A stretch of DNA of 64,000 bases, taken from the NCBI RefSeq assembly GCF_021155765.1, contig NC_060117.1, positions 6,042,001 to 6,106,000 on the forward strand, given 5' to 3'. Within the stretch, counting starts at the first letter, position 1. Every line of letters begins with the position of its first letter. The notes beneath the pieces are model-generated. The model was given only the letters and a program-made list of their open reading frames with translations. It searched no databases and had not been told where the DNA came from. Below, one piece after another: positions 51,071 to 58,760 of this stretch. Made by a program: the position numbers and the translations under genes. The stretch comes from Diprion similis (taxonomy: Eukaryota; Arthropoda; Insecta; Hymenoptera; Diprionidae).

Positions 51071-52824
51071 GCCAGCATGGCAAGGCTGTATAGGTATGCT
51101 TCATTCACAGAAGACTATTCGTTAGAAACATCAGCAGTAATTTTCTCCAAGATGATGATAATAACCTATTTCATACGGGATCATTGAACTCTCAATTGTT
51201 TGTCTCAAGCTCTTCCTCGTGTATGTACATTTAAACAGTGTTGCCAGATGGTCCGTGTGATTTCCCCCTATTTATAGGCACTATTTGGTTCCCCCCCCCC
51301 CCCCCCCCCCCCCCTAGAAAATCCCTCGAAAAAATTCCCTAAATAACCTCCATCGCCGTTAGGCTCTTTTACGACAAAAAATCTGCAGAGAGAGATTGAT
51401 TGATTGATTGATTGGTTATATTTAATGCCGTGGTAATACCATGAGGCAAAGGAAATTTGACATTACAATTGTCTTCGGTAGGGCGTGATATGTCCATCTA
51501 AGCGCAGGTTGAAGATGAATCTAATCCATGGATTGATAAGCTTCTGCAGCATGCAGTTTCGTTCTCTCGTTAGATAGATCGTTATAGACCAGGGCAGCAA
51601 TAGTCCAAAAGTGGAAAAACAATTGATTTGACGAGAGATGCCCTTAATTGTTGCGATAACTCACCCTTATGGTATTTGAGTTTAAACAACGTAAAATTTA
51701 CTCTGCTGCTCGTAACTGATTTTACTAATAAATGCACTACTGCCTTGGATTAGCAAATTCGATTTAGAGAGGTTCATTCAGTTTGAGACTATTGTCATAG
51801 TAGCATAGTTGGAAATTACTCCTACATCATGAATGATTTTTCTAATACCCGCGTTTATCTCAGAAGGTAAGCAAGCTTAGATAAATTTCTGTATCATCAG
51901 CGAAAATCATGTGTTATGAATACTTTAAGTCGGTAGCGATGTCATTAATAAATAGTGAAAAGAGAAGGAGACCAAGTATGGATCCCTGATCGAGGCACAC
52001 CTGTAGAAGTCCTTAGCCAATTTGAGCAATTCCCACAATTCTCAACTACTGCTTGAGTTCTGCCAGTCAGATAAGAAAAAATCCATTTAAACACATTAAT
52101 CGAAAAACCCAGTGAACGCAGCTTTTTAAGCTTTTTTTAAATGATCAATGGTGTCGAAGGCTTTGCTAAAATCAAATATCACAAGAATGGTTAGGCGCCC
52201 CTCGTCGACCGCGCGTCTCACGTCGTGACAGATCCGCATTAAGGCAGATTGAGTACTAAACATAGCTAGTCTGTACGCGGATTGGCGCAAGTCCAGAATG
52301 TTGTGGGTGTTAATGAATTCTCTGATTTGAATATGGACCAGCTTCTCAAAAATCTTCCCCAGAGAGAGAGAGAGAGAGAGAGAGCGACATTATTTTTTTA
52401 AAGCTCTTTTCAAAATTTATACATTCAACATATAATACTGTTGACTATAGTGATCATCATACTAATAATCTATTTCATCAAGTTATCTCTTACTTTTCAG
52501 TGTCGCCACTGCATTTAATGGCGACAGGATTCAGTTTTTCATTAATCGATAGATTAACTTCAGACGATAAGCTTTGATCTCCGATAGATTATTGGTTATT
52601 TTAGTTAACGTTACATGAAAATCCGGACGCCATAAGCAGAATGCAGAAGCTACTGGAATTATCGCTTTGCAATACGCCATCTGGTGGAAAAAAATCAAAC
52701 TAATGCAACCAGGCTGACACAGCTGACCATTGACCGTGTTTTTTTGTGTTTGGATAGTAGAACAGTTATATTATTGTCAGGGGCGTAGCCAGCATTTTTT
52801 CCTGGGGGGCCTAGGAGGGGCCGG

Positions 52825-52908
<84 letters not shown>

Positions 52909-55900
52909 CATTAAATAGTTCATGGAAAAAAGGAACTCAGATGTACCTTAATGCACCTTTTTCGGTAAAACATTTTTATTACCCGGCAAGAATGTCGAGT
53001 TCCACGATGCCAATTTTTTTTATACGTTCTCAATACACTGCCAAATACCGTGTAATTGACAGTAAAATTCAAGGTGTCGCATTGAAAGAAAGAAAAATTA
53101 ATTTTTTTTCGCTGAAAATATATGTTGTATTAAATAGGTTATGGAAAAACGAAACTTTTTTGTGCAAACGTTTTTTTGTTCAACTTCAACTTCCATGATA
53201 TATGGGTTAAAAAAAACCATTTTCGAAACGAGTAAATTAAAAAATCTGAAAAAATTCTCCGAGAGTACCTTTGAATAGTACTACTGTATAACCAATTATA
53301 AAACAGATCTGAGAAGATAAAAGAAAAGTGGCTGAGTTGGTGATTTTTTTTGAACGACTTTTTTTTTCAGTCCATATTGAAAATTTTGTTCTATGTGTCG
53401 AACGAAAAATTCCCTAAAAGTTATGGCTCTTAATATTAATATTAAGTACTCGCCCAGGGCGTGAAAAGATTTCCCATATAAAATAAACGTGAATCGTTTT
53501 TCTTTTTAAATCTCTACAACAGAGCGGAATTTTATGATATGACATTGGTCTTGGTCGCAAATTACGCAGAATTGAACGATCTTCAAAAGTGTTTAGAACG
53601 GCGTAAGTGCAACTTACATTTGTGAGGTGGTACAGGGCACTAAAGTTGATTTTTACCCAAGATTCTCCTTTTTCGTTGTTATCTCCGAAATGATTAACTG
53701 TACCAAAAAAATGTAAAAAATAACTTTGTTGGAAATTTGATTTCCTAAAAGAAAGGTCCATTAGACCAAAATGCTCAGATTGATATTTCTTGAGATATCG
53801 GAATTCAACTTACTTGACGTATAAAATTTTTATGTTCTATTGAATTAAACGTTTTAATCTAATATAACCAATAAACATTATGGTTTATTGAATCAAACGT
53901 TTTGAATTACTAATATTCCAATGAAATAGATCGAATGGATCGAATCGAATCAAAAAAAAATCAAATTCCAATGCAATATCAATAATTTAAAACGTTTGAT
54001 TCGATAAACCATAAAAATTTTATACGACAAGAAGTTAAAGTTCGATATCTCAAGAAATATCAATCTGAGTAATCAGGTCTACAGAACTTTTTTTGTAGAA
54101 AATTGAATTTCCAACAAAGTTCTTCTTCACATTTTTTTAATAAAGTTGATCATTTCGGAGATAACAGCGAAAAATGGAGAATTTTGGGTAAAAATCAACT
54201 TTAGTGACCTGTACCATCTCACCAGTGTAAGTTGGACTCACGACGTTTCGGACACTTTTGAAGATCGTTCAATTCTGCGTAAATTGCAACTAAGGCCAAT
54301 GTGATATCATAAAATTCCACTGAGCTGTAGAGATTTGAAAAAAAAACGCTTCGATTCACGTGTATTTTATATGGGAAATCTTTTCACGCCCTGGGCGAGT
54401 ACTTAATATTAATATTAAGGGCTATAACTTTTAGGGAATTTTTCGTTCGACATATAGAACAAAATTTTCGATGGGGACTGAAAAAAAGAAATAGTCGTTC
54501 AAAAAAAATCACCCTAGTCTATACCTATAAAACCCACGGCAACAAGCCAAAAAAATAAGTGTCGATTATTACTTAATGAGTTTCCGATAGCAAATATCGA
54601 TAAGATTATTATGTATAGATTGTAGAATGAAAACGAAGAAACACGAAAGAAGAATAAACGGTTGCATGCCGCTCCGTAAATCATCCATATGCATACATCC
54701 AGAGATGCTTGTTAGTATTGAATATTTACTGCAAGTCTGCAAGTGCAGAACAATTTTTCATGAATTTCAACCTCCCTGATTCATTATTCACACATCATTT
54801 CTCATAGAAAATTTCTGGTGAGTCCAATTTCCAATCAGAGTGAAAGTCGAAAACTTCTTTCATTTTATCAGTAATCAAAGACGATCTTAAATAAACCTGA
54901 ATTGATACTCTGTCTGATTTTCCTGCTTCTGCCTCACTTGATATTACGTATATCGAATAGAATTTTGATGTACATGATTTATTTGTATTAATTATACAGT
55001 AGATAACATCTTTTTTTTATACCCTATTGGATGTACTTCTCACACCAAAAATTAATTCGTTTAAAAAAATATCGTCTGAGGCGGAGGGGATACAATTTTT
55101 GGAATCTTATTGCAAAGCCTCATTTTCAAGCGCTTGTAAGTGTTTCCTTATGAAAGAAACAAAATTTTACCTGAAATATTTTTAATTGTTTTTTTTTCTC
55201 CAATTTTCAGTCAATTATGATTATTTGAAAGTGTATTAAATGTTTTATAAACACGTCCAATTCACACAACTTACTGGCGAAGACTTTAAAGACTCTACCT
55301 ACCGGTAACTCTGTAGAACTGTGTTACCGATATTTGTTCACCTTAGTGTTAGGCAACCTAACATACTGCGGTGTTTACTTGAAAACACCCTGCATGTGTG
55401 CGAAAGTTAAAATTTCGCAAAGTATATTTATTTTTGACAAGAAAAATAATCATTTTTAAATATAAATCGAGCAACGCATGCTTGCAGATAATTATAGAAC
55501 AATGCAATCGTTGCATTTGTTCATTGTTTATTCCTCGATACCGAGTTGAGGAGGAATGTATGCATACCTACAAATATCATTTATCCCTGATATCTCATTA
55601 CCGAGTTTATCGTCACGAAAAGCTCGTTAATCTTTCTCACTGACTTATCTGATAATGAAGTAAAGTTATCAAGCGGATGATTCACGAATCGATTATTTGA
55701 GAGAATTAAATATATACTTTGTCAATTGACGCTTTAATCAACCTATTGGCCTGTTTTAGGCAATAGAATTGTTCCAGATCGATGAATTTCGTCTTTTTTA
55801 CTGTTGGATTTATGTTATCTATTATTTCATCTAACTAATTTTATTAGATACAGTTATACTCTCTGTGTGTTATAAAATATTCTACATGTTACTAGACTTC

Positions 55901-57758
55901 CGTTTTCACCATATTCGTGATATAAATTACTTGTATCGACAAATAAAAGTGATCCATTCAAATGAATGCGATTAATGTTATTAATTTAGCCTACTCAATC
56001 ATTTACCCCAAATAAGTTTCCAGTTTTTCGGTTTTCCTATCTTTGTTTGTGAATATTATTTTTCAAATTATATACAGAAAAAATCGATCAAGCTCACCTC
56101 TTCGGATGTTTCTGGATCGACGTTTGGATCAGTGGCCACAGCATCTGAAATAAAAACATCGATCTTTGAGAATTATCGAAGACAAATTCCAGCAGTAATT
56201 AAAATTTGAAAGAAAATGTTTTCGACTGTCTTAAAATAATTCGAACCGTTGTTTATACCTTAGAAAACGTAGAAAAAAAAAAAAAATTATCTCATTTTTT
56301 CATATTTGAAAACAATTCTCACGAGTTTGTAACTAATTGTGAAACAGACAAGCCAACATTGGCGGTTATTTTTAAAAGATCACCTGTGACTCCCGAAAAA
56401 CCTAATCGATTCGTGTCTATTGCTTGAAATGTTGAATGAACTGTAATGACGAGATCATTTGGGGTCAACGGCAATCTAATACATAAGAAGCCGAAAGAGG
56501 ATGAATGTCGAATCAATTGTGGCTGAAGAGCATTGCGTGCGTGACGTCTGATCAGGTTATAGGGATGAGAGATTCATCAGCACGTTCCAAGAAAATTTAT
56601 GCTCTGGAGTACGATTAGAAACTTGACGTTTGTATCTCGTATTTATTGAAAGAATAGTAAGAAAATTTTTTCCTACAAAAAGCAATCATAGAATCTTAAA
56701 TCTCAATAACTCGTTGATCTCGCTCCAAAAAATGATTTTCGAGTACTTGATCCTACAAATTTTTCATGAAATCTACACAGAACTAATTTTTAATGTTAGT
56801 ACCTAAAAAATGAATACGAAGATCGAAAAAGTCTAGCTTCCATCGCTGTAGTTATAATATAATTTGCAGTGTTGAACAAGAGTTTAAAAGAATTCAATAT
56901 CATTCGGTCCAAATGCTTAATAAAGCTTTATATTTCGACTCCAGTTATAAAACTGGGTTACATACCAATCAAGCATTTTATATATATCATATACGACATT
57001 CCCAATTTAATAGTTCACAAATTGAATACACGCCTGTTACAATTCTATGTGACCCTAAAAAGCTCTCTCGTTTTTATTCACTTTGTCGCTTAACAGAGTT
57101 ACCAGTAAAAGAAAAGCAACAACGAAGCAAAAGAAAAAAAAAAAAAAATATGTACATTTCACAATTTATAGTAATTATAATATATAATAATATAGAATAA
57201 TCTTATACAAGGATTTCGTGTCACTCGATTCAAACGGTTATTGAATTAGTTGACTGATTGTAATAAAAATTTTATGATCATTGTAACTTCTCGATAATAA
57301 TCAAAGTACCGAATAGTGTTTATACGTTCCGTTGAACTAATATTTGGCCCAGAAATTAATACACTAAACGTTATAATTAAACGTTACTATACGAAGGAAA
57401 GTAAATATATATATTTTTCACAAAATCAGGTTTCAATTAATAACCGATAAAAAATATTTCCAAGTTCAATGGGAATTCTATTTGCTGTGACTAAATTTGA
57501 AGACTTGTTCCCAATGAACTAAAAAATATTATAACGTATTAAAATCATGCGATTGCTATACTTTGTATTTTTTTTTTATTATTTCTAGTTGTGCTTACTA
57601 TATAATACAGTCCCAAACTACTTTCGTCTTTTACAATAACCGAAAAACATTAATAAAACTAATTTTATTTTTTGAAATAACAAAAATTAAAATTTATAAA
57701 AAAAGTTTTCCGTCGTACCTTGGCTGGGTCCAGGCGGATTTTCCTGTTCTTTACTCAT
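33302..57758 (-). CDS. SLC15 transporter, distal alternative isoform
   Basis: The same transporter with a different N-terminus: exons 57719-57758 and 56098-56144 replace 48244-48423 and join the exon at 37142-37220. The first exon reads MSKEQENPPGPSQ plus one base; the second completes the codon (Asp) and adds AVATDPNVDPETSEE, ending in phase 0 exactly as the proximal first exon does. The joined text runs ...PETSEE|KLKYPRSVFF. Total 2184 bp, 727 residues. Splice signals are good (CAAG|GTACGA at 57718, TTTCAG before 56144, GAG|GTGAGC at 56097). The exons lie downstream of the second transporter gene's stop, so they cannot belong to it. The intron to 37220 is about 18.9 kb and contains the proximal first exon. 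Inference from sequence only; no transcript data are available. Confidence 0.8.
34443..34650. repeat. Copy of the 41-bp motif in an SLC15 intron, with inverted partner
   Basis: Within the intron at 34364-34983 the words ATTCAGGCGGATTT, AATGTATCTTGAATTGCAGA and AATGCAGGCGGATT (34590-34646) match the 41-bp minisatellite at 58.55-58.76 kb. An inverted piece, TCGCCTGCATTTATGCAA, lies at 34448-34465. The same inverted/direct arrangement recurs at 58.43-58.76 kb, so both look like copies of one short mobile element. Confidence 0.6.
34984..35215 (-). CDS. SLC15 exon: start of the extracellular domain
   Basis: This exon begins right after TM9 (previous exon ends VELQLE) with STYPVLPSSGLAQIRVFN and encodes the first half of the large extracellular loop that distinguishes animal SLC15A1/A2-type carriers from bacterial POT proteins. 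Acceptor CATTTCAG at 35216, donor GTGAGT from 34983. An apparent continuation of the open frame to 35257 is interrupted by this acceptor and is intronic. Confidence 0.88.
38620..38744. mobile_element. 125-bp MITE-like element
   Basis: The ends are inverted repeats: TGCGTTCCGAAATTATCTCC at 38620 and, reading the other strand from 38744, TGCGTTCCGAAACTACCTGA. The first 12 bases are identical and similarity continues for about 33 bp (…GCGCTAAAAAC / …GTGCTATCAAC). The interior has no coding capacity. A miniature inverted-repeat element in the transporter's long intron; family not recognised. Confidence 0.65.
39304..39442. mobile_element. 139-bp hairpin (MITE-like) element
   Basis: Arms 39304-39357 and 39386-39442 are inverted copies separated by about 28 bp. 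The core CTACCTTTACCGACCGAGCA is exactly repeated in inverse and the inner ends (GTTGAA / TTCAAC) also pair. The ends read TATAGCAGTCC and GGAGTACTATG, compatible with a TA target duplication as for Tc1/mariner-derived MITEs, but the duplication is too short to prove. Confidence 0.7.
42535..42730. other. Locally GC-rich block in the long SLC15 intron
   Basis: About 200 bp with clearly higher G+C than the surrounding AT-rich intron, flanked on the left by a T20 run. On the minus strand it contains GCGCGTCAGTCGGA, which includes the arthropod initiator core TCAGT. No splice-compatible coding exon is seen. It may be an untranslated first exon or promoter, or an unrelated repeat. Confidence 0.25.
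43002..43050. repeat. (GTT)n microsatellite
   Basis: About 16 GTT units with one TGGT interruption near 43035, in the transporter's long intron. Confidence 0.95.
43147..43362. mobile_element. 216-bp imperfect inverted-repeat element
   Basis: AGATTTGAAAATTC…CCAATATGGCGGACTG (left arm, about 43147-43210) reappears inverted in the right arm (about 43290-43362), which reads on the other strand AGATCTGAGAAATT…CTAATATGGCGGACTG. Arms are some 65-70 bp with frequent mismatches. The interior (CTCGGGGGTTTTCGGGG) is non-coding. Probably a MITE. Confidence 0.6.
44100..44205 (+). repeat. tRNA-like SINE head, plus strand
   Basis: ATGAAGCCGGTTAAGGC (44110-44126) resembles box A and GGTTTGATTCTCGAC (44171-44185) resembles box B, followed by a T/A-rich tail. 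It is related, in opposite orientation, to the copy at 44285-44433; the shared text is AAGTGTCGGTCGAGAATC against AAGTGTTGGTTGGGAATC. Confidence 0.5.
44285..44433 (-). repeat. tRNA-like SINE head, minus strand
   Basis: On the minus strand, GTGGCTGAGTTGGTCAAG (44416-44433) is a good RNA polymerase III box A and GGCTAGATTCCCAAC (44322-44336) a fair box B, followed by an A/T-rich tail. No tRNA cloverleaf. The box A start is also present at 53328-53341, where the copy is cut off by the large palindrome. Confidence 0.55.
44421..45170 (-). mobile_element. CAGGGGCGTAGCC-ended repeat, copy 1
   Basis: Read on the minus strand, it starts CAGGGGCGTAGCCAGCATTT at 45170, passes a G-rich tract with CCTAGGAGGGG, and from about 44845 to 44421 is strongly similar to 52905-53340 on the plus strand. 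Both copies keep a similar 66-codon frame (44620-44820 here) that starts MYLNAPFS, and both end in the box-A text GGCTGAGTTGG. Between about 44865 and 45090 this copy has extra AT-rich sequence missing from copy 2. A non-autonomous element of unknown family; the CAGGG-type end would fit hAT-like ends but no inverted partner end was found. Confidence 0.6.
45964..46284. mobile_element. 320-bp inverted-repeat element
   Basis: GCCTAGAAGTGCAGCTTCTT at 45964 pairs with the inverse of the sequence ending at 46284 (ACCTAGAACTCC…GCTTCTTTCTT). Further in, TTAAGTAAGATGTGTACCAAC (46020-46041 region) is matched inversely by TTAAGTGAGACGTGTACCAAC (46217-46238 region). Arms are about 80-90 bp with gaps; the interior is non-coding. 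Confidence 0.6.
47161..47848. mobile_element. 688-bp non-autonomous hAT-like element
   Basis: Ends are CAGGGACAAACTTAAAGG on the left and, on the other strand, CAGGGCCGGTTTAGGGAAGG on the right: the CAGGG terminus usual for hAT transposons, with partial similarity beyond. The flanks are GCCGAGTT (47153-47160) and GCCGAGTA (47849-47856), an 8-bp duplication with one mismatch, the length expected for hAT. Subterminal G-rich/C-rich tracts (GGGGGGCCCC and GGAGCCCC) also mirror each other. The interior is AT-rich with no transposase. Confidence 0.75.
48244..48423 (-). CDS. SLC15 proximal alternative first exon
   Basis: Sixty codons from ATG (48423) to a GAA|GTAAG donor at 48243, phase 0 into KLKYPR at 37220. 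The ATG is preceded by AAGAAA, a reasonable insect start context. The encoded N-terminus (MKSHYSEANLEDDLKVVV…) is hydrophilic and cytosolic, unlike that of the distal exons. A T/A homopolymer tract lies upstream at 48466-48483. Confidence 0.85.
51002..51069. repeat. T68 homopolymer
   Basis: An uninterrupted run of 68 T. It produces a meaningless poly-Lys/poly-Phe reading frame on either strand. Length is likely to be imprecise in an assembly. Confidence 0.9.
51291..51314. repeat. C24 homopolymer
   Basis: An uninterrupted run of 24 C, unusual in an AT-rich genome, 220 bp from the T68 run. Confidence 0.9.
51394..52360 (-). pseudogene. Degenerate non-LTR reverse transcriptase (jockey/CR1-like)
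   Basis: Read on the minus strand, fragments of a reverse transcriptase follow in order: GKIFEKLVHIQIREFI, FDFSKAFDTIDH (about 52140-52176), FSYLTGRTQAVV, a damaged GVP box, INDIATDL, FADDTEIY (51885-51908; the catalytic Y/FADD box), FPLLDYCCPGLYND, and the tail-end text HITPYRRQL. Frameshifts and stops (for example after FDTIDH) interrupt it, so it is dead. The 3' end runs into the (ATCA)n tract at 51394-51415, a short tandem tail typical of several jockey/CR1-like families. The 5' end stops at an (AG)12 run. This element is in a different group from the one in the satellite as far as the fragments allow. Confidence 0.8.
52361..52384. repeat. (AG)12 microsatellite
   Basis: Twelve AG units directly at the 5' limit of the reverse transcriptase remnant. 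Confidence 0.93.
52778..53340 (+). mobile_element. CAGGGGCGTAGCC-ended repeat, copy 2
   Basis: Begins CAGGGGCGTAGCCAGCATTT, then CCTGGGGGGCCTAGGAGGGG, an (AT)40 run, and from 52905 a segment strongly similar to the inverse of 44421-44845. A frame of 85 codons (52941-53198) matches the 66-codon frame of copy 1 with few substitutions. The copy stops inside the tRNA-like box A text (GGCTGAGTTGG) where the large palindrome starts. Confidence 0.62.
52827..52906. repeat. (AT)40 microsatellite
   Basis: An uninterrupted 80-bp AT dinucleotide run inside copy 2 of the dispersed repeat; copy 1 has a short (AT)n at the corresponding place (near 44857-44871). Confidence 0.93.
53339..54513. mobile_element. 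1.17-kb palindrome, probable foldback transposon
   Basis: The sequence from 53339 to about 53925 reappears inverted from about 53968 to 54513. Ends are GGTGATTTTTTTTGAACGAC on the left and its inverse (GTCGTTCAAAAAAAATCACC) on the right. Internal pairs include CTTAATATTAATATTAAG, CTCGCCCAGGGCGTGAAAAG, TTGAACGATCTTC, GAGATATCG and AATCAAACGTTTT. Arms are about 545-585 bp with scattered mismatches; the left arm carries an extra segment of about 45 bp near 53835-53885. The spacer is only about 45 bp. No coding capacity and no clear target duplication. It lies in the long first intron of the distal transporter isoform. Confidence 0.85.
56098..56144 (-). CDS. SLC15 distal isoform, exon 2
   Basis: Forty-seven bases between TTTCAG and GAG|GTGAGC encode AVATDPNVDPETSEE, an acidic cytosolic segment. 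Phase 1 in, phase 0 out, matching both the distal start exon and the shared exon at 37220. Confidence 0.78.
57719..57758 (-). CDS. SLC15 distal isoform, first exon
   Basis: ATG at 57758 followed by SKEQENPPGPSQ and a CAAG|GTACGA donor. Upstream on the minus strand is GTTAGTTAGTTACTTAGTTG (about 57829-57848), a possible initiator-like stretch within about 100 bp of the ATG. The short exon would be missed by length-based gene finding; support comes from phase agreement with the next exon and the Pro/Glu-rich N-terminus usual for this family. Confidence 0.75.
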
Positions 57759-58433
57759 ATTCCTCGAGTACTGGTATCGGGGTTTCCTGTCTTCGGTTCC
57801 CTAACTTTTCCAGCACTCTCGTCTAGTTGCCAACTAAGTAACTAACTAACCCTATTGTACCTGCGGCCCGTTCATCGTATCGCTTCATTATCTCGGTAAT
57901 ATCTCTATAAATCATACTTCTCGGCCTATCAAAATGACAATAAGACGTTTTTATCAGTAACGAGCCGCTCAAGTTGTGACGGCCAGCTTTTGTTGTAGAG
58001 TGAACTGAATGCTACATTCCATCAGAAAAGAAAGCTTCCAAAATTTACTCAGTGAATTCAAATAAACCAGAAAACGTATCTTGATCCTAGATCAGTGCCT
58101 TGTCAATGTCACTTTTCAAAAATCGAACAATCTTCAGAGATGGATTTTGTATGCAGAAAAAAATCTACGATCAAATCAGGTAAGCCCGTATTCGAAACTG
58201 TCGAGACAATGTTTGTAAGCCAATTTGAGCATTCATACGAAGGTCAAGTAAATACTCACTGGGATTTATCAAATATTGTATTTTTTCGTCATAACGGTTA
58301 CGAAGAATTCTACAAAATTTTCACATTTCAGTTATTATTCAATTACAGTCTGCAAGATGGCTCAATTATGAATATTGCATACTACGGATTTTTTTTGGAA
58401 ATGGTACACAGCCAATTTAACTACCGGTATTCG

Positions 58434-58760
58434 CCAGCATTTATGCAATTCGGAGTACATTTTACCGATTGACATTTGATTTATGGACCATGATTTAAAA
58501 AAAAGATAGAGTGAAGAATAAACCGATCGTGGATAAGATTACAAATTTCAATTGGTAATATGTACCTGAAATTGCATAAATACAGGCGAATTTTGTTAAA
58601 ATGTATCCTGAATTGCATAAATGCAGGCGGATTTTGATAATATGTATCCGAAATTGCATATATGCAGGCGGATTTTGATAAAATTTATCCTAAATTGTAT
58701 AAATGCAGGCGGATTTTGATAAAACGTATCCTGAATTGCATAAATGCAGGAGGATTTTAC
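58434..58760. repeat. 41-bp minisatellite with an inverted leading unit
   Basis: Five units of a 41-bp repeat (TTGCATAAATGCAGGCGGAT…TATCCTGAA) start at 58572, 58613, 58654, 58695 and 58736, exactly 41 bp apart. An inverted unit (CCAGCATTTATGCAATTCGG) lies at 58434-58453. A related inverted/direct pair is found at 34443-34650. Confidence 0.85.

Noticed and set aside
50922..51187. Poly-Lys and poly-Phe proteins
   Set aside because: Translation of the T68 homopolymer on either strand.
52730..52918. Ile-Tyr repeat protein
   Set aside because: Translation of the (AT)40 run.
53414..53761. 115-codon minus-strand frame in the palindrome
   Set aside because: It lies entirely in one inverted arm, and the opposite arm does not keep the frame; no known domain.
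53339..54513. Target-site duplication for the palindrome
   Set aside because: The flanks (GCTGAGTT on the left, CTAGTCTA on the right) do not match, so no duplication is claimed.
56098..57758. These exons as the 3' end of the second transporter gene
   Set aside because: That gene already ends in a stop at 61473 with a good poly(A) signal, and the phases fit only the left gene.
58095..58472. 125-codon open frame
   Set aside because: It starts at GTG, contains no recognisable domain and runs into the inverted 41-bp repeat unit; taken as chance.
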